Below, piece after piece: positions 1-6,324 of a DNA stretch of 14,851 nucleotides. This stretch comes from JAVBUZ01 sp031554725 (GTDB lineage: Bacteria > Bacillota > Clostridia > Lachnospirales > Lachnospiraceae). Positions within the stretch are counted from its first letter, which is position 1. Each line of letters opens with the position of its first letter. The notes below the pieces were generated by a model. It ran no database searches. It was given only the letters and a program-made list of their open reading frames with translations, and was not told the DNA's origin. The position numbers and the translations under genes were made by a program. The DNA lies in contig JAVBUZ010000085.1 of NCBI GenBank assembly GCA_031554725.1, forward strand, positions 1 to 14,851, given 5' to 3'.

Positions 1-1
1 T

Positions 2-2650
2 ATAACATTTGTTGAAATGTTTGATGATAGCCAGGTAATTAGTACCTCAATGGATGATATTCCTTCCGGTATTGTTATGAATGGAATTACTACAGGGGTT
101 CCATCTGTTTTGCTTGCAGATACATATCGGACTGGATTTGGAATCAAGTATTCAAAAACAAATTCAGATTTGGTGCAAATTGCAATTAAACTTAACTCAA
201 TAAATGCTGCAATTAATGGTAGCCAGTATAGAGAAAAGACTTGTAGTGCTTTGACAATACCAAAAGCGAATCAGAGTGCGCTTGATAAAATTTATGACGT
301 TAGTAACTGGGTGACCTTTATTAACCCCAAGGTAGACCTAAGTTATTTTAAAAACGATCCATCATCCCGGGATTTACTAATTATCCATTATAGTGACCAA
401 TATAATACAACCTCAAGTGGGTATGATGCTATAACAGTAACGCGAAAATCACGGCAATATCAGAATGTTATTGAAGACTATTTATTTAAGCATGATATAC
501 AAGATACAGAAAAAAAATCGCCTGATATTATTAATATGTTTAATGCAATTAATGGAGATTGGCTTTTAAGGCTTCTTTCTAGTAAATCATACTTTCCCAA
601 AGAAAAATTAAGTATTTTATCAGCCATTAAGTATGCAATTCGAAGATTTGAAAGTAACGATATTATTTGGATACCAATTTCGCTAGAAGAAATACTCAGA
701 ATTTCTGGTGGTGTAGGGTTACGTCAAAAAGATTCTCTATTTTCAGCTAAAAATCTAGGATTTGAAAATGGAGGAGCTACAAGTGATGATATACTTCTTG
801 TGGGTATTAGAGATTCGGAACGTGTACAGGTTACTTTTTATCCAATTGAAGTAAAAATTGGAAAGAATGATAATGGATATATTGAGAAAGGGATTCAACA
901 AGTATTACATACAAAAGATATTTTCATGAAAACAATTGGATTAGGTAAGGCAAATGATGAAAATATTAAGGTAAGGTTATATAGAAACTTTTTTATGCAA
1001 CTTGCAGTGACAAATGCTGAGAAGTTATTACTCTACGCAGTAGGAGATGGAACACAGGGGTGGGAAATTGTTACGGATTCTGAATTAAGACAAAAGCTTC
1101 TCAATGAGGATTACGAAATTGTGGATTCTCTTATGCCACAGATGGGTAAAGCGGGACTTATATCATTTAAAAAAGATAGCTTAGGAAATAGAGAATTTTG
1201 CCATAATGATGTCTTTGTGATAGAAAAAACTGAAAAAGATGGAGTAAATATTTTAACAAAGAAAATTTCAGAAATTGAGATTTTGCAATGTGACATGACT
1301 TTTGAAACAAATACAATAGATCATGGTGATAAAATGGCGGTTGAAGATAATATGGAGCAAAAGCAAAATAATTCAACAGCTGAAGATTTACGTATTAAAG
1401 ATATAGAGGAAGGAATACTTGATGATTTAAATAAAGAGAATGAGACTACCTCGGCAGTTGGTGAAAATAGTGATATTAGCGACATTCAAGTTACAAGAAA
1501 TATGGAGATAGTATTTGGTGAAAAGCAAGACGTCAATAAACCGTTAATTTGGTATCCAAATGATTCATCTAAAGTCCTTCATACTAATACTGGAATCATT
1601 GGAACAATGGGAACAGGAAAAACACAGTTTACGAAATCATTAATTACACAGATTCACCGAGAAGAGGAATACAATCTAAATCAAAAATCAATTGGGATTT
1701 TGATTTTTGATTATAAAGGAGATTATAATAAAACCAAGCCTGATTTTCTGGAGGCTACTGATGCTAAAGTTTATTGTTTGGAAGACTTACCATTTAATCC
1801 GCTCTCTTTAACGGTAACCGAAAATTCAAAACCAAGATTACCATTGCATACTGCAAATGGACTTAAAGAAACTATAAGTACTGCATTTGGATTGGGAATA
1901 AAGCAAGAGACGTTGTTAAGAGATATAATAATGGAAGCGTATGCGAAATATGGAATAATAGTAAATGATTCAAGCACTTGGTCAAAACAGGCTCCGACAC
2001 TTCAAGATGTATACAATATTTATATTCAAAGAGATGATCTTAAAGAAGATAGTCTATATGCTGCCTTTAGTAATCTGATAGATTTTGAGATTTTTGAACC
2101 AGAAGGTGAAAAAACAAAGAGTCTGTTTGATATTATTGATGGGGTAACTGTAATTGATCTTTCCGGATATGATGTCGGCATTCAAAATTTGGTTGTTGCA
2201 ATTACTTTGGATTTATTCTATATGCAGATGCAGTCATATGGGCATAGTAATATAAATGGAAATATTAGACAGCTTAACAAAATGATTTTGGTAGACGAAG
2301 CCGATAATTTTCTTTCCCAAGATTTTTCTTCTTTAAAGAAGATTCTTAAGGAAGGTCGAGAATTTGGGGTTGGTACTATTCTGTCTACACAGCTGCTAAG
2401 TCATTTTTCGACTGGTGATAACGAGTATGCAAACTACATATTAACATGGGTAATTCACAACGTATCTGACTTAAGTATGAAAGATATAAAATATATCTTT
2501 AACACACAAAGTAAATCTGAGGAAGAGTACTTATTTAACCAAATCAAAAATCTGGCAAAACATCATAGCGTAGTCAAGATGGGTGACAGTAGTAATGCGA
2601 TTACTATTAGAGATAAAGCCTTTTGGGAACTAAATAAATATTGTGAATAG
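2..2650 (+). CDS. dptH: DptH, phosphorothioation-dependent restriction ATPase (5' truncated)
   Basis: This is the C-terminal part of DptH, the HerA/FtsK-like ATPase of the DptFGH (DndFGH) complex, which attacks DNA lacking phosphorothioate marks. The frame is open to the left edge; the first ATG, at 17, is internal, since full DptH proteins are roughly twice this long. Numbering from that ATG: Walker A GTMGTGKT at 529-536, and Walker B MILVDEAD from 756 with D760/E761. The downstream GREFGVGTILSTQ stretch is typical of HerA-type ATPases. A possible PD-(D/E)xK core (D257/D258 and E278-V-K280) lies in the middle region. A charged, low-complexity linker at about 430-500 separates that region from the ATPase. 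The family call rests on recalled DptH sequences and is fairly secure; the nuclease reading is inference. The other dpt/dnd genes would lie upstream of the window. Confidence 0.85.
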   Translation: MTFVEMFDDSQVISTSMDDIPSGIVMNGITTGVPSVLLADTYRTGFGIKYSKTNSDLVQIAIKLNSINAAINGSQYREKTCSALTIPKANQSALDKIYDVSNWVTFINPKVDLSYFKNDPSSRDLLIIHYSDQYNTTSSGYDAITVTRKSRQYQNVIEDYLFKHDIQDTEKKSPDIINMFNAINGDWLLRLLSSKSYFPKEKLSILSAIKYAIRRFESNDIIWIPISLEEILRISGGVGLRQKDSLFSAKNLGFENGGATSDDILLVGIRDSERVQVTFYPIEVKIGKNDNGYIEKGIQQVLHTKDIFMKTIGLGKANDENIKVRLYRNFFMQLAVTNAEKLLLYAVGDGTQGWEIVTDSELRQKLLNEDYEIVDSLMPQMGKAGLISFKKDSLGNREFCHNDVFVIEKTEKDGVNILTKKISEIEILQCDMTFETNTIDHGDKMAVEDNMEQKQNNSTAEDLRIKDIEEGILDDLNKENETTSAVGENSDISDIQVTRNMEIVFGEKQDVNKPLIWYPNDSSKVLHTNTGIIGTMGTGKTQFTKSLITQIHREEEYNLNQKSIGILIFDYKGDYNKTKPDFLEATDAKVYCLEDLPFNPLSLTVTENSKPRLPLHTANGLKETISTAFGLGIKQETLLRDIIMEAYAKYGIIVNDSSTWSKQAPTLQDVYNIYIQRDDLKEDSLYAAFSNLIDFEIFEPEGEKTKSLFDIIDGVTVIDLSGYDVGIQNLVVAITLDLFYMQMQSYGHSNINGNIRQLNKMILVDEADNFLSQDFSSLKKILKEGREFGVGTILSTQLLSHFSTGDNEYANYILTWVIHNVSDLSMKDIKYIFNTQSKSEEEYLFNQIKNLAKHHSVVKMGDSSNAITIRDKAFWELNKYCE

Positions 2651-2768
2651 CGCTGAATTTTTTGACCCCTCACGGGTAAACTTCCTAAGTGCCATTCACA
2701 TATGGTCAACAATGAAATGCATGAAGTGAAAAAGTAATAAAAGTTAAGACTTGAGGTAAATAAACAAC

Positions 2769-2803
2769 AAAAAGCAACAGCCCACAACGGTCTGTTGCTT
2801 TTT
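2769..2803 (+). terminator. Hairpin terminator between dptH and the radC-like gene
   Basis: A perfect 12-bp stem (AAAAAGCAACAG at 2769-2780 with CTGTTGCTTTTT at 2792-2803) encloses an 11-nt loop and ends in a T-run. It lies 118 bp after the dptH stop. The 2651-2768 spacer holds no gene. Only 28 nt separate the hairpin from the next start codon, too little for a promoter, so it may act as an attenuator in the radC-like leader instead of, or as well as, an end terminator. Confidence 0.8.
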
Positions 2804-2831
2804 CGCGTCCAAAATTAAAAGGAGACCACAC

Positions 2832-3311
2832 ATGATTATAAAGAAATCAAACATTATTTTAGCCGAAGACTACTCAAATGTCTTGGTAGAAGACTTCGTA
2901 AAATACTATCCAAGTCTTAAAAAATTATCAACGCCTAAGGATACAGAGAAACTTATGAATGATGTATTCCATCTTTCAGAGCAAGCAGAGGAGTATGTAT
3001 ATTTGATTGCAATGACAGCGAAATGCAGGCCGATTAGCTTCTTTGAGGTGGCACACGGAACCTGCACCGCATCATTAGTTGGAACAAGAGAAATCTTTGT
3101 TCGGGCACTTCTTTGTGGGGCTGTAAATTTAATCCTAATTCACAATCACCCCAGTGGTTTACCCCAGCCATCAAGAGAAGACATCGAAATTACAAAGCAG
3201 CTTAAGGAAGCATCTAGACTCTTAGGAGTGCAGCTATGCGACCACATCATTATAGGGAAAGAGGGATATTATAGCTTTGCGGAAAACAAAGAGGAACACC
3301 ATTTCATGTAG
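2832..3311 (+). CDS. RadC-like JAB/JAMM domain protein
   Basis: A 159-residue protein of the RadC family. The metal-binding JAMM signature is complete: H104-x-H106-x7-S114-x2-D117, within HNHPSGLPQPSRED, with a candidate upstream glutamate at E72. The N-terminal helix-hairpin-helix domain of chromosomal RadC (about 220 residues) is absent, as is usual for the short versions carried by plasmids, integrative elements and defence islands. The biochemical role of RadC proteins is unsettled, despite their old DNA-repair annotation. The start is supported by GGAGA at 2821-2825. It is followed, 77 bp on, by two small genes on the same strand, probably in the same transcript. The fold assignment is secure; the function is not. 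Confidence 0.85.
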   Translation: MIIKKSNIILAEDYSNVLVEDFVKYYPSLKKLSTPKDTEKLMNDVFHLSEQAEEYVYLIAMTAKCRPISFFEVAHGTCTASLVGTREIFVRALLCGAVNLILIHNHPSGLPQPSREDIEITKQLKEASRLLGVQLCDHIIIGKEGYYSFAENKEEHHFM

Positions 3312-3388
3312 AAATGCATCTACGATGCCGAGGTCAGTAGAAACGCAGGGAGTTAGAATATAGTAATCCTGTGTGGAAAGGAGCATAG

Positions 3389-3721
3389 ATGAGTGTCGCA
3401 AAGATTCGCTTAGGGAAAAGGCTAGAACGTATAAAGGAAGGATATGCCAGCGACATAGCTTTCTATTTTGCGGCAATTAGGGCATGGATGAATGCACCTA
3501 TAGTCAGCTATTTGGGAAACTACGATAAGGAGCGTAAAAGACTCTATGAGTTAATGGCAATATCCCCTCAAAAGGGAAATGAACTATTGTATTGGGAAGT
3601 GGCAGTTGCAGTGAGTATTATGTGGAAAAGTGCCGAGAATAAGGCTTCCGCGGTGGAAATGATGAATATTTTAGCATTGCCATTTAGGCGCTGCTATGAT
3701 GAAAGGATGCGGAAAGTATGA
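3389..3721 (+). CDS. Hypothetical 110-aa protein, first of a coupled pair
   Basis: I do not recognise this family. The start follows a clear site (GGAAAGGAG, 3375-3383). The protein is soluble-looking and basic, with no signal peptide. Its N-terminus is rich in Lys, Arg and Glu (LGKRLERIKEG), and the rest is predicted mostly helical. Its stop overlaps the next start in an ATGA junction (3718-3721), so the two are almost certainly translated together. The second half (around LYWEVAVAVSIMW and LALPFRRCYDE) has the same pattern as the second half of the downstream protein (FLFEMVPIAEELM and LIEPFARFKES), suggesting an old tandem duplication. The context is the RadC-like gene upstream. Confidence 0.75.
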   Translation: MSVAKIRLGKRLERIKEGYASDIAFYFAAIRAWMNAPIVSYLGNYDKERKRLYELMAISPQKGNELLYWEVAVAVSIMWKSAENKASAVEMMNILALPFRRCYDERMRKV

Positions 3722-4056
3722 AAAAGGTATCGCTTGAAGAAAGATTACAAAGAGTACCGATGAGTGTTGGAAGCGAACTTTCAGCATTTGAGATATTCTT
3801 TGATGACTTCTATTTTAATCTATCTGAACTAAGTGGAGATGATTACTACAAGTCACTGTATGAAGACGTGATTTCTAAGTATAAGAACTCTAAAAAGAGA
3901 GAACCTTTTCTTTTCGAAATGGTACCAATTGCAGAAGAACTTATGGCGGATGAGAAGAACAAACTACTATTTCAAATGCTTATCGAACCCTTTGCACGAT
4001 TTAAGGAGAGCGAGATAGAAAAAGACAAAAGAAAAGGAAATGTAAAGGATGAATAA
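3718..4056 (+). CDS. Hypothetical 112-aa protein, second of a coupled pair
   Basis: Unrecognised small, highly charged protein with no membrane segment. It starts inside the ATGA overlap with the previous gene and has no strong ribosome site of its own, so translation probably depends on the ribosome ending the upstream gene. An acidic middle (LSGDDYYKSLYEDVISKY) is followed by a helical segment with the PF-x-R-F motif shared with its neighbour, and a Lys/Glu tail (KESEIEKDKRKGNVKDE). The paired organisation suggests a two-subunit or paralogous product linked to the RadC-like gene, but nothing in the sequence gives a biochemical role. Confidence 0.72.
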   Translation: MKKVSLEERLQRVPMSVGSELSAFEIFFDDFYFNLSELSGDDYYKSLYEDVISKYKNSKKREPFLFEMVPIAEELMADEKNKLLFQMLIEPFARFKESEIEKDKRKGNVKDE

Positions 4057-4149
4057 CAATTATTTTATCCCTGCAGTTATTAGAGAGACAAGCGCGGGAT
4101 TAGAGCATTGCTAGATAATATGCTATGTAAACTCTTAACAGCCGCATAA
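4049..4149 (+). pseudogene. Possible clpP 5' relic, frameshifted
   Basis: An ATG at 4049 overlaps the end of the previous gene and opens a 21-codon frame reading MNNNYFIPAVIRETSAGLEHC, which stops at 4112-4114. If one base is missing near 4092-4093, the reading continues as TSRGIRALLDNMLCKLL to the stop at 4147. The combined pattern (F-I-P-x-V-I-x-x-T-S-R-G-x-R-A, then D and LL) matches the conserved start of ClpP proteases (VIEQTSRGERAYDIYSRLL-type). AAGGA at 4034-4038 could serve as its ribosome site. The match is short and done by eye; a small peptide or chance similarity remains possible. Confidence 0.4.
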
Positions 4150-4166
4150 GGATAGTTTGTATCGGT

Positions 4167-4265
4167 ATGACAGACAACATAAATCCTTATGAAAAAATAT
4201 ATGACCCGATTTGGGGAAGTATATCATTACGTGATTTAAAAAGTTTGGCCAATAATATTCCTTAG
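4167..4265 (+). CDS. Candidate 32-aa small protein
   Basis: A short frame running from ATG 4167 to TAG 4265 encodes MTDNINPYEKIYDPIWGSIS followed by LRDLKSLANNIP. The composition is protein-like, but the nearest ribosome-site-like sequence (AAGGA, 4148-4152) is 14 nt from the start, longer than usual. It lies between the accessory genes and the spoIIID promoter. I recognise no family. It could be chance or a remnant. Confidence 0.2.
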   Translation: MTDNINPYEKIYDPIWGSISLRDLKSLANNIP

Positions 4266-4273
4266 CCAAACAG

Positions 4274-4302
4274 TCATAACCCCTTCGAATACTTCATACA
4301 AT
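4274..4302 (+). promoter_or_regulatory. Sigma-E-type promoter of spoIIID
   Basis: CATACAAT at 4295-4302 equals the consensus -10 of mother-cell sigma-E promoters. Fourteen nt upstream, TCATAAC (4274-4280) fits the sigma-E -35 consensus KMATATT in its first five positions. Transcription would start near 4309. In Bacillus subtilis spoIIID is a sigma-E regulon member, which agrees with this reading. Confidence 0.7.
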
Positions 4303-4323
4303 GTAAAAAAGTATTCTGAGGGG
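4280..4323 (+). promoter_or_regulatory. Inverted repeat spanning the spoIIID promoter and ribosome site
   Basis: CCCCTTCGAATACTT (4280-4294) pairs with AAGTATTCTGAGGGG (4309-4323), 13 of 15 positions. The right arm contains the spoIIID ribosome site (GAGGGG, 4318-4323). The left arm lies between the -35 and -10 boxes, upstream of the predicted start point near 4309. Only transcripts entering from upstream would contain both arms and so mask the ribosome site. The dyad could instead be a protein-binding operator. Confidence 0.65.
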
Positions 4324-4330
4324 ATTTCTT

Positions 4331-4582
4331 TTGAAAGATTATATTGAAGAGCGTGCCATTAGCATTGCTAATTATATTATTGATTACAATGCCACAGTAA
4401 GACAGACTGCAAAAGCATTTGGGGTGAGTAAAAGCACGGTACATAAAGATGTTACAGAGCGTCTTATGCAGATTAATCCCACACTTGCAAAGCAAGCCAG
4501 AAGGGTGTTGGATGTTAATAAATCAGAGCGTCATATCCGCGGTGGGCTGGCTACTAGGGAAAAATATTTACACCAGCATTAA
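4331..4582 (+). CDS. spoIIID: Sporulation transcription factor SpoIIID
   Basis: An 83-residue helix-turn-helix regulator that switches mother-cell genes on and off during sporulation, between the sigma-E and sigma-K stages. The family hallmarks are clear: the KDYIEERA start, then NATVRQTAKAFGVSKSTVHK as helix-turn-helix (about residues 21-40) and DVTERL after it, and a basic C-terminal region (HIRGGLATREKY) thought to aid DNA binding. The start codon is TTG, supported by GAGGGG seven nt upstream and by the conserved N-terminus. It has its own promoter and terminator, so it is probably monocistronic. This shows that the organism, or a recent ancestor, forms endospores. Confidence 0.95.
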   Translation: MKDYIEERAISIANYIIDYNATVRQTAKAFGVSKSTVHKDVTERLMQINPTLAKQARRVLDVNKSERHIRGGLATREKYLHQH

Positions 4583-4603
4583 CCCAGGAAAACGTATATA
4601 AAG

Positions 4604-4654
4604 AAGAGCATTTAAATCATGATGGAAGCATGTGATTTAGAGGGCTCTTTTTTT
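4604..4654 (+). terminator. Terminator of spoIIID
   Basis: A long imperfect stem (AAGAGCATTTAAATCATG with CATGTGATTTAGAGGGCTCTT) is followed directly by a T-run, 22 nt after the spoIIID stop. Confidence 0.8.
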
Positions 4655-4771
4655 ATTTCATAGGAGGAAAAATCTTGCCCGTGTAAAATGTTAGAGTAAT
4701 GATTTTCTATGATATAAAAAGCTTTGTGGGGATTGCAATGTGGCGGTATAGAAGATGCTGCTAACGCAACC

Positions 4772-4808
4772 CTCCGTAGGCGGAGAATCTCGCTAGTGAG
4801 ATTCTTTC
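4772..4808 (+). terminator. Two adjacent hairpins upstream of the MATE gene
   Basis: CTCCG-TAGG-CGGAG (4772-4785) abuts AGAATCTC-GCTAGT-GAGATTCT (4784-4805), followed by TTCTT. The second is terminator-like but has a weak T-run. The rest of 4655-4811 holds no gene: AGGAGG at 4662-4667 leads only into a TTG-CCC-GTG-TAA frame. The unit may be a dispersed intergenic repeat rather than a dedicated terminator. Confidence 0.45.
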
Positions 4809-4811
4809 TTA

Positions 4812-4840
4812 TGGACATTTTTTTGACTTAGGACTAGAAT
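4812..4840 (+). promoter_or_regulatory. Sigma-A-type promoter of the MATE gene
   Basis: TGGACA (4812-4817) and TAGAAT (4835-4840) are separated by 17 nt, each one base from consensus. Transcription would start near 4847, upstream of the preferred MATE start at 4891. Confidence 0.55.
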
Positions 4841-4890
4841 AACATTTAGGGCAAATTATGAAAGAGCAAAAGATAGAAAGAAGGAAGACT

Positions 4891-6234
4891 ATGTTGTATT
4901 CCAACAAAGATTTAAGAAAACTGATTATTCCCTTAGTATTAGAGCAATTTCTCTCGCTCGTAGTTGGACTTGCCGATACCATAATGGTGGCAAGTGTAGG
5001 AGAAGCCGCAGTATCAGGGGTTTCTTTAGTAGATACCGTGAATGTTTTGGTTATTAATATATTTGTGGCATTTGGAACAGGCGGTGCCGTTGTTGCAGGA
5101 CATTTCTTAGGACAAAAGGATAATGAAAAAGCAAGCCGCGCGGCATGGCAGGCAAATATGTTTGCGACCCTAATAGCAATTATTGTAAGTATCTTATTTG
5201 TAACCTTTCATAATCAAATAATGCACCTGATATTCGGACAAGTAGAGGCAGAGGTTATGCGAAATGCAAAATCATACCTTGTAATAACAGCAATTTCTAT
5301 AGCGCCACTAGCTATTTATAATTCTTGCGCGGCCCTCTTTAGAGCTATGGGAAATGCCAAGGTAACCTTGTGGATTTCTATGATTATGAATCTTATCAAT
5401 ATCATAGGAAATGCTTTTTTTATTTATGTTGCAGGTTGGGGAACTGCAGGTGCGGCAACTTCGACTACTATTTCAAGGTTTATTGCAGCCGCGATTATTT
5501 TTGCATTAATGTTCCAAAAGAAGAGAATAATTAACTTTAGTGGAAGATTTACTCTGCGTTTTGACTTTGAACTAATTAAAAAGATTTTATATATAGGCAT
5601 TCCAAATAGCTTAGAAAATAGCTTGTTCCAAGTGGGAAAGATACTGACCATCAGCATGGTGTCTACCTATGGAACCTATGCCATTGCCGCCAATGCTGTA
5701 TGCAATACCTTAGCGGCCTTTAATGTTCTACCAGGACTTGCGATAAATAGTGCATTACTGGCCATAGTCTCTGTGTGCATCGGTGCAGGCGCAATTGACC
5801 AGGCAAGAGCCTATACAAAGAAACTCATGAAAATAGCCATTGCCTTTTTATTTATAATGTCTCTAATTGTTATATTTGGAGCAAGATGGATTATCGGATT
5901 CTACAACCTAAGTCCAGAAGCAACCGAAGTGGCGGTAAAGCTGATTACCTACCATGCAATTATGGCTGTATTTTTCTGGATTCCATCATTCTCCTTGCCA
6001 AATACCTTTAGGGCAGCAGGCGACGTAGTTTTGCCAGTGGGAATTGCATTATGTTCCATGTGGGTGTTCCGTTTACTTTTCTCATATTTACTTGGTACCA
6101 GATTAGGATTTGGAGTAATGGGTGTGTGGATAGCAATGACAATAGACTGGATATTTAGAGCGACTTGCTACACTGCCCGTTTTAGAGGAAAAAAATGGGA
6201 AAACGTTATGAATAGAAAGCAAAAAAACGTTTAA
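4891..6234 (+). CDS. MATE-family multidrug/metabolite efflux transporter
   Basis: A 447-residue, 12-helix inner-membrane antiporter of the MATE family, which exports drugs or metabolites using a Na+ or H+ gradient. The first half carries the family signatures GLADTIMVASVGEAAVSGVS (about residues 26-45) and TGGAVVAGHFLGQKD; the two six-helix halves are both present, the second opening near KKILYIGIPNSLENSLFQ. Length is normal for the family. I prefer the ATG at 4891, which has AAGGA six nt upstream and begins MLYSNKDLRKLIIP like relatives; an in-frame ATG at 4858 would add 11 charged residues behind a weaker site. No terminator separates it from the guaA promoter. The substrate cannot be deduced. 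Confidence 0.92.
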   Translation: MLYSNKDLRKLIIPLVLEQFLSLVVGLADTIMVASVGEAAVSGVSLVDTVNVLVINIFVAFGTGGAVVAGHFLGQKDNEKASRAAWQANMFATLIAIIVSILFVTFHNQIMHLIFGQVEAEVMRNAKSYLVITAISIAPLAIYNSCAALFRAMGNAKVTLWISMIMNLINIIGNAFFIYVAGWGTAGAATSTTISRFIAAAIIFALMFQKKRIINFSGRFTLRFDFELIKKILYIGIPNSLENSLFQVGKILTISMVSTYGTYAIAANAVCNTLAAFNVLPGLAINSALLAIVSVCIGAGAIDQARAYTKKLMKIAIAFLFIMSLIVIFGARWIIGFYNLSPEATEVAVKLITYHAIMAVFFWIPSFSLPNTFRAAGDVVLPVGIALCSMWVFRLLFSYLLGTRLGFGVMGVWIAMTIDWIFRATCYTARFRGKKWENVMNRKQKNV

Positions 6235-6249
6235 ACGATAAATTTTCTT

Positions 6250-6278
6250 TTGACAAGAATATACAATGTCCTTATAAT
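6250..6278 (+). promoter_or_regulatory. Perfect consensus sigma-A promoter of guaA
   Basis: TTGACA (6250-6255), a 17-nt spacer and TATAAT (6273-6278) form an exact consensus promoter. Transcription should start near 6285, giving a leader of about 40 nt with no room for a purine riboswitch. Confidence 0.9.
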
Positions 6279-6324
6279 AATAAGGGCAAAAGTGGCAGTG
6301 CGTATGTCACCACAGGAGGAAAAT

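Noticed and set aside
4662..4686. AGGAGG followed by TTG-CCC-GTG-TAA as a three-codon leader peptide
   Set aside because: No regulatory structure or amino-acid logic around it; more likely the leftover ribosome site of a lost gene.
6285..6324. Purine riboswitch in the guaA leader
   Set aside because: The leader is only about 40 nt, too short for a guanine aptamer plus expression platform.
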